Positions 24,580 through 35,100 of a stretch of DNA of 64,000 bases are shown piece after piece. The position numbers and the translations under genes are program-made. Origin of the DNA: Rubrivivax rivuli (lineage in GTDB: Bacteria > Pseudomonadota > Gammaproteobacteria > Burkholderiales > Burkholderiaceae_C); the NCBI RefSeq assembly GCF_004016505.1, contig NZ_SACR01000002.1, positions 806,001-870,000 on the forward strand, written 5' to 3'. The notes under the pieces are model-generated. The model was not told where the DNA came from. It searched no databases and saw only the letters and a program-made list of their open reading frames with translations. Positions within the stretch are counted from its first letter, which is position 1; each line of letters begins with the position of its first letter.

Positions 24580-25776
24580 TCACTTGGCGGCCGGCTTCAC
24601 GGCCGGCGCAGCGTCCACCACGCGCACGGTGTCGCCGTCGGTGAGGAAACCGGCGCCGCTGGCCACCACGCGGGCGCCCGCATCCAGGCCGGAGGTGATC
24701 TCGATGCGCTCGCCCACGCGCCGGCCCACGGCCACCTTGGCCCGCGTCACTTTGTTGTCGGCGCCCAGCTTGAAGACGTAGCTGAAGCCGTCGCGCAGCA
24801 GCACGGCGCTCTGCGGCAGCGTGAGGCCGCTGCGCTGGCCGGTGCTGAACTCGCCCCGCGCGAACATGCCGGCCTTCAGCCCGGCGTTCTGCGCGCCGGC
24901 GGCCGGCAGGTCCACGTAGACCAGGCCGTTGCGCGTGGCCGGGTCGACCGTGGGCGCCACCATGCGCAGCCGGCCTTCCACGGCCGCGCCGCTGGCGGCC
25001 AGCACGCGCACCGCCTGCCCGGCCTTCAGCTGCGCCAGCTCGTCGGCGGCCACTTCGGCACGCCACTCCAGCCGGCCCTGGCGGATCAGCCGGAACAGCT
25101 CGGTACCCGGCGCAACCACCGCCCCCACGGTGGCCGTGCGGGCGCTGATCACGCCGTTGTCGGGCGCCAGCACCTGGGTCTGGGCCAGACGCAACTGCTG
25201 GGTCTGGGCCATCGCCTTGACGGAGGCCAGGCGCGCCTGCGCGGTGCGCTCGGCGGTGAGGTACTGGTTGATCTGCTGCGCGCTCAAGGCGCCACTGGCC
25301 TGCAGGTCGCGCGCACGCTGGGCGTTGGCGGCGGCTTCGCCCAGGGTGGCCTCGGCTTCGGCCACGGCGGCCTGGCTCTGCGCGAGATCGGCGCGCACGA
25401 GCTCGGGCGCGAAGGTGGCCAGCACCTGGCCCTTGCGCACCACATCGCCCACGTTCACGCGCACCTCGGCCAGCCGCAGGCCGTTCGCCTCAGCACCCAC
25501 CACGGCTTCCTGCCAGGCGGCGATGCTGCCGTTGGCACCCAGCACGCTGCCGATCTCGCTGCGCTGGGGCTGCGTGGCGGTGACGGTGAGCGCGGGCTTG
25601 GGGGCTGGCTTGCCGGCTTCGGGTGCCGGCTTGGCCTTCTCGTCGGCGGCTTGCACCGCCCAGGTGGTCAGCAAGCCGGCCACGAGAAGCGCCGCGGCGG
25701 CCAGGCCAGCGTGCCAGGGCTTCAGGCGCGCTGGGCTGATGGAGAAAGTGGGGTTCGCGAGGGCGGGCAGCTTCAT
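24580..25776 (-). CDS. RND efflux periplasmic adaptor (membrane fusion protein)
   Basis: The 398-residue protein has an N-terminal membrane anchor or signal (about residues 18-40, AGLAAAALLVAGLLTTWAV). The barrel-sandwich/lipoyl half follows with LAEVRVNVGDVVRKGQVLA, then an alpha-hairpin (coiled coil, about residues 120-195) rich in Ala, Gln and Leu. The beta-barrel is at GLVYVDLPAAGAQNAGLKAG. It links the RND pump to the outer-membrane factor. The start at 25776 (MKLPALAN) is chosen; an in-frame ATG at 25797 adds seven residues and is possible. Neither has a strong ribosome site. Confidence 0.93.
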   Translation of the reverse strand: MKLPALANPTFSISPARLKPWHAGLAAAALLVAGLLTTWAVQAADEKAKPAPEAGKPAPKPALTVTATQPQRSEIGSVLGANGSIAAWQEAVVGAEANGLRLAEVRVNVGDVVRKGQVLATFAPELVRADLAQSQAAVAEAEATLGEAAANAQRARDLQASGALSAQQINQYLTAERTAQARLASVKAMAQTQQLRLAQTQVLAPDNGVISARTATVGAVVAPGTELFRLIRQGRLEWRAEVAADELAQLKAGQAVRVLAASGAAVEGRLRMVAPTVDPATRNGLVYVDLPAAGAQNAGLKAGMFARGEFSTGQRSGLTLPQSAVLLRDGFSYVFKLGADNKVTRAKVAVGRRVGERIEITSGLDAGARVVASGAGFLTDGDTVRVVDAAPAVKPAAK

Positions 25777-25825
25777 GGGGCAGTCCGGTAGAGGCATGGG
25801 GGAAAGGTGGGCAGCAGGGCGGCGG

Positions 25826-27283
25826 TCAACGCGCGGGCGCGGGGGCCGCAGGCGGCTGGGGGTCGGGGACGAAACCGCCGCCGAGGGCACGGTAGAGCGT
25901 GATCCAGGCGCTGGCGCGATCGGTCTGCAGCTCCACCAGCGCGCTCTGCGCCTGCAGCGCCAGACGGCGCGCGTCTTCCAGGTCGAAAAGGCTGGCCAGA
26001 CCGCTGCGCTGGCGCGCCTGCGTGGCCTGCAACGCAGCCTGGAAGTCGCGCGCGGCGGCTTCGGCATCGCGCTGCCGGCTGGCGCTGGCGTCCAGCGCCA
26101 CCAGGGCAGCCTCCACTTCCCGCACGGCGCGACGCACCTGGCCCTGGTAGGCCGCGACGGCGGCCTCGTACTCGGCACGCGCAGCGGCGCTGTTCGCTGC
26201 ACGGCTGCCCCCATCGAAGACGGGCAGGCTCAGTTGCAAGGGGCCGAGCGACCAGGTGCTGCCGTTGCTGCTGACCCCGGCGCTGCGAAAGCTGGCTGCA
26301 GCGAGGTTGCCCGACAGGCGCAACTGCGGCCGCTCGCTCGCTTCGGCGCTGCGGCGGTCGCCAGCCGCCGCCAGCACTGTGCGCTCGGCTTCGGCCAGAT
26401 CGGGCCTGCGGCGCAGCAGTTCGGCCGGCAGCGCGCTCACGGCCCAGGCCGCCGGCTGCGGCACCGACGCGTGGCCCGCAGCTGCGGGGGCCGTCAGCCG
26501 CTGGCGCAGCTCGAGCTCGGCCAGGCCCGTCAGTTCCACGAGACTCTTGAGCAAGGTCTCGCACTGCGCACGCCGCGCCACCAGCGTGCTGCGCGCCTGC
26601 GCGGCACCGGCCCGGGCCAGGGCGGCGTCAGCCGGGGCGGCGAAGCCCGCCTGCGCGCTGAGACCGGTGAGGCGCGCGGTTTCCTCTCGGGAGGCGGCGT
26701 CGAGCCCGGCTTGCGCCGCCTGTGCCGTGCAGCCGCGGTAGGCGATGTAGCTGCTGGCCACTTCGGCCGCCACTGCCGCACGGGCGTCGTGCCAGCCGAC
26801 CTGGGCGGCTTCCAGCCGCGCTTGCGCCGCTTCGCGGCCGGCGCTGGCACCGCCGAAGATGTCGATCTCCCAGGCCGCCTGCAGGCCCAGGCTGGCACTG
26901 CCGGCAGCGGGCTGGCGCGGCACGCTGCGGCCGCTCTGGGCGCCAGCCACAGCATCCACCTGCGGCAACAGCGCAGCGGCGGCCGCTGTTCGCGTGGCGC
27001 GGGCCCGCTCGATGCGAGCCCGCGCCGCCGCGAGCGTGGGGCTGGCCGCCTGGGCGGCGTCGATCAACCCTGGCAACTCGGGGGCCTGGAAGCTGGCCCA
27101 CCAGGCCGAGCCTTGCAACAGGTCGGCACTGGCGCTGGAGCCCGGCGTGGGCAGTGGCGCCTGCCATGCGGCAGGCAGCGGGGGCGGTGGTGCGTCGGCA
27201 GCAGGGGCCGCGCCGGTGGCACAGGCGCTCAGGAGGGCCAGGGCGGCGGCGGCCGCCAGCAGGTGCAGTGCGCGGGATGTCAT
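25826..27283 (-). CDS. RND efflux outer-membrane lipoprotein (NodT/OprM family)
   Basis: The 485-residue channel protein has a lipoprotein signal with lipobox LLSACA and then two repeats of the outer-membrane efflux domain. Typical segments are GSAWWASFQAPELPGLIDAA, SLGLQAAWEIDIFGG, ELLRRRPDLAEAE and LSLPVFDGGSRAANSAAARA. It forms the trimeric exit duct of the tripartite pump. The start at 27283 shares one base with the tetR stop (TGATG), fixing it and indicating translational coupling to the repressor gene. Confidence 0.94.
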   Translation of the reverse strand: MTSRALHLLAAAAALALLSACATGAAPAADAPPPPLPAAWQAPLPTPGSSASADLLQGSAWWASFQAPELPGLIDAAQAASPTLAAARARIERARATRTAAAAALLPQVDAVAGAQSGRSVPRQPAAGSASLGLQAAWEIDIFGGASAGREAAQARLEAAQVGWHDARAAVAAEVASSYIAYRGCTAQAAQAGLDAASREETARLTGLSAQAGFAAPADAALARAGAAQARSTLVARRAQCETLLKSLVELTGLAELELRQRLTAPAAAGHASVPQPAAWAVSALPAELLRRRPDLAEAERTVLAAAGDRRSAEASERPQLRLSGNLAAASFRSAGVSSNGSTWSLGPLQLSLPVFDGGSRAANSAAARAEYEAAVAAYQGQVRRAVREVEAALVALDASASRQRDAEAAARDFQAALQATQARQRSGLASLFDLEDARRLALQAQSALVELQTDRASAWITLYRALGGGFVPDPQPPAAPAPAR

Positions 27284-28002
27284 CACGGCTCTCGTTGGGT
27301 GGGAAGGGGCAGGCCCCGGCGTTGGCGCTCGGCGTCGATCAGGGCCAGGCCGAAATCGACCAGGCGCTCGGCCCAGCGGTCCAGCGCGGCCGAACCGTCC
27401 ACCAGGCCAGGGGCCAGCACCTCGTTGATGTCGTGGCCCACATGCAAGTGCACGCCCAGGCCGGCCAGGCAGATGGCCAGGCGCTGCAGGTCTTCGTCGG
27501 GCCCGGGCAGCCCGAGGTGGCGCGCCAGCAGGCCCAGCAAGGCCCGGTGCATCTCGCCGATGCCGAAGGTGGGGTCGGCCTGCCACAGGCCCGTGGGCTC
27601 CAGCATCTCGCGGAAGTGCAGCTTCGTGCACAGCCGCGCGACGTCACCCTGGCGCAGCGGCTCCAGGAAGCCGGCGTAGAAGCCGTGCAGCGCCTCACGC
27701 AGGGTCTGCTCCGGCCGGTTCCAGCGGCCCAGGTCCTCTTCCGGCGAGCCGATCGGCTCGCTGAACACGGCGCGGTAGAGGCCGGCCTTGTCGCCGAAGT
27801 AGTAGCTGATGGCCGCCACGTTGACCTGCGCGGCTTCGGCCAGCTCGCGCGTGGAGGTCTTGCTGTAGCCCTGGGTGGCGAAGAGCCGCAAGCCGGCATG
27901 GAGCAGCCGCGACCGGGGCTCGGTGTCGGCGCCTGGGGCGGGCTGCTGCGCGTCAGGCGACGAGGGGCTGGCGAGCGTGCTGGTGGTGCGGCGTGCGTTC
28001 AC
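27283..28002 (-). CDS. TetR-family transcriptional regulator (CecR/DUF1956 type)
   Basis: The protein is 239 residues from the GTG at 28002; a GTG at 28011 would add three. The N-terminal helix-turn-helix reads STRELAEAAQVNVAAISYYF and the ligand-binding half is of the YbiH/CecR kind (EALHGFYAGFLEPLRQGDVA). It probably represses its own operon: tetR, outer-membrane factor, adaptor, pump, hydrolase and acetyltransferase. A perfect 16-bp palindrome lies 21 bases upstream of the start. The start at 28002 is preferred because TACAGT lies seven bases before it, the spacing seen for other leaderless-looking genes here. Confidence 0.9.
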   Translation of the reverse strand: MNARRTTSTLASPSSPDAQQPAPGADTEPRSRLLHAGLRLFATQGYSKTSTRELAEAAQVNVAAISYYFGDKAGLYRAVFSEPIGSPEEDLGRWNRPEQTLREALHGFYAGFLEPLRQGDVARLCTKLHFREMLEPTGLWQADPTFGIGEMHRALLGLLARHLGLPGPDEDLQRLAICLAGLGVHLHVGHDINEVLAPGLVDGSAALDRWAERLVDFGLALIDAERQRRGLPLPTQREP

Positions 28003-28023
28003 GGCGCGCACTGTAGCGCATCA

Positions 28024-28039
28024 AATCAAACGTTTGATT
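28024..28039. promoter_or_regulatory. Perfect palindrome, probable TetR-family operator
   Basis: AATCAAACGTTTGATT is a perfect 16-base palindrome immediately upstream of the tetR gene and AT-rich against its surroundings. It overlaps the region where a -35 box would lie for the TACAGT at 28010-28015. TetR-family dimers bind palindromes of this size and position, so autoregulation of the efflux operon is likely. Nothing else is seen in the short gap to the diguanylate cyclase stop at 28076. Confidence 0.75.
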
Positions 28040-28075
28040 AACTTACCAGGGATCAGGGTTTCTCCGAAGCCTCGC

Positions 28076-29116
28076 TCAGAAGAGTTCGACGTCGTTGTCG
28101 CGCGCACGGTCTTGCAGGTGGCCCTGGGCCACAAGCTCGGCGTGGCAGGCCACCCCGTCGCGGCCGTTCTGCTTGACGTGGTAGAGCGCGAGGTCGGCAC
28201 GCTCGAAGGCAGCGCTGGGGGTGTCGGAGGGGCGCAAGCCCGTGAAGCCGACACTCACGGTGATGCGCTCGACCTGCGGGAACCGGTAACTTGCCACCAC
28301 CTGCCGCAGGCGCTCGAGGGCGCTGGCCGCGGCCTCGGCATCGTCGCAGCGCATCAGAACCACGAACTCTTCGCCGCCGAAGCGGTACAGGTGGTCGTGG
28401 AAGCGGAAGGTGCTGCGCATCAGGCGCGAGAGCAGGAGCAGCACCTCGTCGCCGATGAGGTGCCCATAGACATCATTGACGCGCTTGAAGTGGTCGATGT
28501 CGATCACGGCCAGCCACATCTGCCCCGCGGGCGCGAGGCGGCGCAGTTCGGGCAGGTCTGGCGCCGGCGGGGCGGCCACAGGCTCCGGCCCGAGGCTGGC
28601 CAGGCGCATGAAACGTTCGTCGAAGGTCTTGCGGTTGAGCAGGCCCGTGAGCGTGTCGCGCTCGCTGTAGTCCAGCAGATCCTGGAAGTTGCGGTAGATG
28701 CGCAGCACGCTGCTGACCGTGCGCAGCGCATCCGCATCCAGCGGGCGTTCGGTGTGCAGTTCCAGCACCTGCACCGTGTGCGGGTCGTTGGCCACGGGAA
28801 ACCACGCGCAGGACCATTCGCCGTGGTGCTGCACGGCGTGCTGGCACTGCAGGCAGGCCAGACGCTGCGGCACGCTGTCCAGTGTCGGCAGGCTGCCGGG
28901 TTCGGCCCACAACGGATCGGCGTGCGGCGCCGAATCGTTTGCACGCAGCCGGGCGCGTGTCATCCAGACCTGCGCGCCAGGTTCGCCCACGGCACGGTAG
29001 ATGGCCACCTCCTGGGGCCGCAGCAGGTCGCGCAGGGCCCCGACGAGCGTGACGTCCAGCACGTCACGGTCGCGGAAGCCCGTCAGCTCGGCCAGGTGAT
29101 CAACCAGTTGCGACAT
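28076..29116 (-). CDS. Diguanylate cyclase (GGDEF domain) at the end of the Pil-Chp operon
   Basis: The 346-residue protein has a GAF-like N-terminal sensor region (about residues 1-145, with a CLQC pair at 88-91 and WSCAWFP near 101-107). A GGDEF domain follows, with SERDTLTGLLNRKTFDE at its start. The active-site loop is GGEEF (247-251), so synthesis of cyclic di-GMP is expected. The inhibitory I-site RFHD (238-241) lies five residues upstream of it, as in feedback-controlled cyclases. No membrane segment is evident. It starts 39 bases after the chpA stop on the same strand, so it is probably co-transcribed with the twitching chemotaxis genes. Confidence 0.92.
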   Translation of the reverse strand: MSQLVDHLAELTGFRDRDVLDVTLVGALRDLLRPQEVAIYRAVGEPGAQVWMTRARLRANDSAPHADPLWAEPGSLPTLDSVPQRLACLQCQHAVQHHGEWSCAWFPVANDPHTVQVLELHTERPLDADALRTVSSVLRIYRNFQDLLDYSERDTLTGLLNRKTFDERFMRLASLGPEPVAAPPAPDLPELRRLAPAGQMWLAVIDIDHFKRVNDVYGHLIGDEVLLLLSRLMRSTFRFHDHLYRFGGEEFVVLMRCDDAEAAASALERLRQVVASYRFPQVERITVSVGFTGLRPSDTPSAAFERADLALYHVKQNGRDGVACHAELVAQGHLQDRARDNDVELF

Positions 29117-29155
29117 CGTGCTCTGCTGCGCTCCACGCGGCGGCCGTCGCGCCGC

Positions 29156-32100
29156 TCAGGCCGGCATCCGGCTGCCCGCGTAGCGCGCCACCAGACCCAG
29201 CAATTCGTCTTCAGAGTAGGGCTTGCCGAGGTAATGGTCGACCCCCAGCTGCTCCGCATAGTCGCGGTGCTTCTGCGCCGTGCGGGACGTGATCATCACC
29301 ACCGGCAGGCCGGCCAGGCGCGCATCGGCGCGCACGTTTCGCAGCAGGTCGAAGCCGTCCATGCGCGGCATCTCGATGTCCGACAGCAGCACCGCCGGGC
29401 GCTCCTCGGCCAGGCGCTCCAGTGCGTCGAGCCCATCCTTCGCAGTGACGACGCGGTAGCCCTCGCGCACCAGCAGGCGCTGCGTGACGCGGCGCACGGT
29501 GATCGAGTCGTCCACCACCATCACCATGGGCGTGCGTGGCATTTCGGGCACCGCCGGCACGGGAGCAGCGCCTACCGGCGGCGTGCCGCCCGGCACCGGC
29601 GACGCGGGCCGCGCGATGGCCTGCTGCATGGCGGCACGCGCTTCGTCGCCGTACAGCGAGGCCAGGGCCACGGGGTTGTAGATCAACGACACCTCGCCCG
29701 AAGGCAGCAGCGTCACCCCGGCCAGGCCCGGCAGGCGCGACAACTGCGGGCCGACGTTCTTGACCACCACTTCCTGGTTGCCCATGACCTCGTCGACGTG
29801 AACGGCCACACGCTGCGCGGCACTGCGGATGACCACCACGGTCTGCGTGCGCCCGGGCGTCTCGCCCCGGCCACCGCTGCGCAGCAGCGCTCCCAGCCAG
29901 AAGAAGGGCACGGCCTCGTCGGCGTAGCTGAGCGTCAGATCGGCGTAGGCGCGGGCCACCTCTTCGTTGGGCACGCGGCGCACGGTCTCGATCAGGGGCG
30001 AGGGCACCGCCACCTGCTGCTCGCCGCAGCGCAGCATCACCACCTGCGTGACGGCCGTGGTCAAGGGCAGCAGCAGCTTGAAACGCGTACCGGCTCCGGG
30101 CTGGCTCTGCGTCTCGATGCGGCCACCCATGGCGTTGACCTCGGCACGCACCACGTCCAGGCCGACACCCCGGCCGGCGATCTCCGTCACCGTCTCGGCG
30201 GTGCTGAAGCCGGGCTTGAAGATCATCTGCGCCAGTTCGGCGTCGTTGACCGCCGCGCCTTCGGGCAGAAGGCCACGCTCCAGCGCACGCTGGCGGATAC
30301 GGCCGAGGTCCAGCCCGCCGCCGTCATCGGCGAACTCCACCGCCACTTCGTTGCCCGCCTGCGCCACGGCCACGGTGATGAGGCCGGTGGCGTCCTTGCC
30401 CGCCGCGCTGCGCACGGCCGGCGCTTCGATGCCGTGCGCCACGCTGTTGCGCAGCAGGTGCTCGAAGGAGCCGGCCATGCGCTCGAGCACGCCGCGGTCG
30501 ATTTCGATGGCGCCGCCGACGATCTCCAGCCGAGCCTGGCGGCCGGTCTCGCGCGCCGCCTGGCGCGTGGTGCGCTGCAGGCGCTCGGCCATGCTGTCGA
30601 ACTCGACCATGCGCGTGCGCAGCAAGTCGTCCTGCAGTTCACGCGTCAGGCGCGCCTGTGCAGCCAGTTCGTCTTCGCTGCTCTGCAGCGTGCGCTGCAG
30701 GCTGCGCTGCAAGGTGGCCACGTCGTTCACCGACTCGGCCATGAAGCGCGTGAGCTCCTGGAAGCGCGTGAAGCGGTCCATCTCCAGCGGGTCGAAGCTC
30801 TGCGATGCAGCCTTGGCCGCCTCGATGCGCGTGGCGATCTGCGTCTCGGCCTGCAGCTCGATGTCGCGCAGCTGCTTGCGCATGCGGTCCAGGCTGTCGG
30901 TCAGGTCGTTCAGCGAGGCCTGCAACTGGCGCACGTCGGCGTCGATGCGGGCGCGCGTGATGCTCACCTCGCCGGCCTGGTTCACCAGCCTGTCGAGCAG
31001 GCTGGCACGCACGCGCACGACGGCATTGCTTGCGGTGACGCGGTCGGCGCCCGCCGCTTCGGCGCTGTCGCCGAGCGAAAAGCGCTGCCAGTCGATCTCG
31101 GGCGCTGGGGGAGGCGGGGCGACCGGTTCGACCGGCTCCAGCGGCGCCGCAACCGCGAGGGGCGGCGCCTCAACGGTGGGCCCATCCAGGGGCGCTGCGG
31201 CCGGCGCGGGCGCGGCGTCTTCTTCGAAGTCGAGGTCGAGCGCTTCATCGGCCGGGGGCGAGGCCGCCGCCTCCGCAGGCACGGCCTCGGCCGGCAGGTC
31301 GAAATCCAGGTCCAGGCCGGCTTCTTCAGGCGCCGGCGGTGCCAGCGCCGCAACCGCCGCCTCAGCCACCGCCGGCAAGGCAGCGGCAGGGACTGCAGCA
31401 GGTGCAGGGCCGGCGCGGAGCCGCTCGAAGAGCTCGCTCATCGCATCGGCGCGCGCCATCAGCGGGTCGACATCGGCCGCGCTGACGCCACCACGGGCCA
31501 CCAGGTGCTCGATGTCGGTTTCCAGGCGGTGGGCCAGCTCGCCCATGCGCATGGCACCGGCCAGCCGCGCGCCACCCTTGAGCGTGTGCAGCGTCCGCAT
31601 GCAGGCCATGGGCGCATCGGCATCGTCGGGACGATCGAGCCAATCGCGCAGGCGCGACTGCAGCTGCGGCAGCAGTTCCTCGGCCTCTTCCTCGAAGATG
31701 GGCAGCAGTTCGGCGTCGATCGCGTCTTCGATGTCTGCCGAGATGGGCGCCTCAGCGGGCGAGGGCGCCGCCGGCTCGTCTTCGTGCAGATCTTCAGGCT
31801 CGAGGGATTCGGCCGTTTCCGGCGGCAGCGGCAGCCGCTCGTGGGCCGCCAGGCGCTCCATCAGCGCAGGCGCCACCGGCCGCAGGAAACCGGCCGCGAA
31901 TTGGTGCAGCAGGCGGCGGATCTCGTCGGCCGCGTCGCAGAACAGCGCAGGCTCGCCTTCACGCGCATGGCCGACATCGTGCGAGCGCATCAGCGCGTGT
32001 TCCAGGGCGCGCGCCAGCGCCGAAAGCTCGGCGTACCCGACCGTGGCCGAACTGCCGGCCAGCGAATGCGCCAGCGCCACGCTGCTGTCCGGCACGGCGT

Positions 32101-35100
32101 GGCGTTCGCTCTCCAGCGCCCACTCGGCCAGTTCGGTGACGAGCCGGCGCGAGAGTTCGTCCGCCTCGTTGAGGTAGATGTTGAACAGCGGGATGCTGAT
32201 GCGCAGCGGGCCAATGACCTTGACCTGCTCGTCTTCGTCGGCCGTGGCATCGTTGGCCGCCTCGGCCGGCGCGGGCGCGGCCGGGGCTTCGACCAGGCTC
32301 AGCACGGGCGGCTCGAAGTCGATCTCGACGGCGTCTGTCGCCGGCATCTCGGCAGCCTCGTGCGGGGCAGGCTCATCGGGCGCCGTGGTGTCGAGCGCCG
32401 GGATGTCTGCGCTCGCCTCGGCAGGCTCGCTCACCGATCCGGCGAGCGGCTCGATGACCGACGCGGCCTCGGGCTCGCCGAGGCCCTCCACCACCAAGGC
32501 GGCCGCCTCGCCGCCCGCCGGCTCGGCGAAGAGCGCGTCCAGATCCGCCAGGTCCATTTCCAGCGCCTCGCCTTCGGGCATGGCCTCGGGCAGGGTCTCG
32601 GGCGCATCCGCTTCGGCGGCATCGGCCGGCAAGGGCTCGTCCAGCAGCAGTTCGGGCAGTGCCTGCGGATCGACAGGCAGGGGCACGGGGCCCGGCTCGG
32701 CCTCACCCAAGGCACCCAGGTCGAGCTCGAAGCTCGGCAGCAAGGCCTCGGCCGCCGGCTGCGCCGGGCTGGCCGCAGCAAGCTCGGGTTCGCCGCCCAG
32801 GTCGAGATCGGCGGCGCTGGGCAGATCGGGCACGCGCAGTTGCAGCGGCGAGGGCACGTCCGGCGCCAGCCCGTCGGGCAGCTCGGCCGGCGGCGCGTCG
32901 AGCGCGGCCGGCTCAGAGGGCAGGTCGGGGGCTGCGGCCGGGGCTTCTTCGGCCTGCGCAGCCGCTTCGGCCGGGGCTTCGGTCGCGAGCTCGGCGCTGG
33001 CGTCTTCTTCCGGGTCGAAGCTCAGCTCGATGAGCTCGCCCACCGAGGCTTCGGGTGGCGGCGGGCTCGGCGCGAGCTCGGCGTCCAGCCCGCTGAACTC
33101 GAACACGCCTTCGGCCGCAGCGGGAACGGGCAGCACCGCTGCCGGGACCGGAGCCTGCACGGCCGAGCCCGCAGGGGCCTGCGGCAGCGGGATGGTGACC
33201 TGCTCGCCCTGCAGGCGCAGCGCCTCTGCTGCGCGCGCCACGGCCGGCGCGTTGTGGCCGTGGTCTTCGTTGACGGCAATGGCCTCCACCCAGCCCGCCA
33301 GGTAGGCCAGCGCCTCGCCCGTGAACTGGCGCAGCGGCGCGTCCATGCGCGGCGCCTGGGCCAGGCGGTCGTTGTAGAGCTGCTCGCAGGCCCAGCCGGC
33401 TTCGCCGAAGTCCTTCAGCCCGACCATGCGCGAGCTGCCCTTCAGCGTGTGGAAGGCGCGGCGCACGGCGGTCAGGTCGTGCGCGCTTTCGGGGGCATCG
33501 ACCAGGCGCTCGAGCGCGGCATGCGCATCGCTGATGACCTCGCGCGCCTCCTCGATGAAGATGTCGCGCATCTCCTCGTCTTCTTCGAGGCCGGTGCCGC
33601 CTGCCGGGGCGGGCTTGGGCGGCGGCACGGGCGCCGACACCGGCGCTGGCGGCGCGGCCGGCGGCGACAGCGCCTCCACGGCTTCGGCCAGCTGGGCACG
33701 CACGGCGGCGCTGGCCTCGGCGTCATCACCGGCCTGCAGCGCGACCCGTGCGCCCGACAGCAGCCGTGCCAGCTCGGGCTGCTCGGCGGCATAGGCCTGC
33801 TGGGCCAGCGGTTCCAGGCGGCTGGCGATGCGGCTGTCGGCCACGGCGGCGTCAGCGGCCAGGGCGGCCACTTCGCGCAGCTGGTCGAGCAGCGGCACTG
33901 CAGCCGGTGGCGGTGGCGGCGAAGCCGGTGCCGGGGCGTCGGCCTCGTCGAAGGCCGCGAAGGCCGAGACACGCTCGCTCTGGCCCATCACGGCGCTGAG
34001 GCTGCCGGTGTCGGGGTCGAAGCGGAACAGGCTCTTGGCCAGCGCCGGCTGCACGCTGAGCATGTCGATGAGGAAGCTCAGGGCGCCCAGGTTGTCGGCC
34101 AGGCGGTCGAAGGTGCCGGCCTGCACGGCGCGTTGCGGGTCGACCTCGGTCTGCGCCAGCGCGTCGACATCGTCGCGCATGCGCAGCGCCGCGGCCGAGG
34201 CCTGGCCCAGGCCCAGCACCGACAGCACGCCGCGCATCGCCGACAGCTGCGCGGGCACCGGAATCAGCACCTGGCGCTGCGACGGATCGCGGAAGTACTG
34301 GTCGATCTGCTTCTCGATCTCGGACAGCGAGCTGCGCAGTTCCTGCACCACGCTGCCCATGGTCTGGCGGTCGCTGACGCGGCGGTACAGTTCCTCCATC
34401 CACACGTCCAGCGGGCGCGGCTCGGCGCCCTGGCGCACACCTTCCACGCGCCCGGCCAGGTGCTGCACGCGTGCCGGCAGTTCGGGGTCGTCGAACTCGC
34501 CGTCCTCCAGGGTCGCATCGAGGTAGAGGATGCCGGTGGCCACTTCCATGGCCAGTGCCGGCGAGGGCGGCTCGCCCGAGTTGACGGTGGTGGCCACTGC
34601 CGTCTGCAACGACTGCGAGAGCTCTTCGCCGTGCGGCAACAGGCGCTGCAGCGATTCACCCACCAAGGCGAACTGCTCGGGCAGCGCCGGCATGCGGTGC
34701 AGCTCGCCGCCGGCCACGGCCGACCACGAGTCTTTCGCCGCCGCCACGCGTTTGCGCGCCAGCGCCACCAGCGCGGGGTCGAAGCGACCCAGGCGCGTGG
34801 TTTCGTAGTCGGCGGCAGCGCCTTGCCCGTCGAGCTGCCAGACCTGGCGCACGGCAGACAGGCGGGGCGCGGCGCGCCCCTCCATCGGCGGCTTGGCGTG
34901 GCCGCAGAAAAAGAGAAGGTCCTGCGCAAGACGGTCGGAAAGCTCGTGCTGCCCGCGCACAGCTGCGCGCAGCTGCGACAGCAGGCGCGAGGCCAGGCGC
35001 TTGACGTAGACATCACCCACCAGCAGGCCAGCGGCCTGGGCCTGGAACACGGCCGCTGCCAGTTGCCAGAACGTGGCCCGCTGGCTACCGCCTTCAGCCG

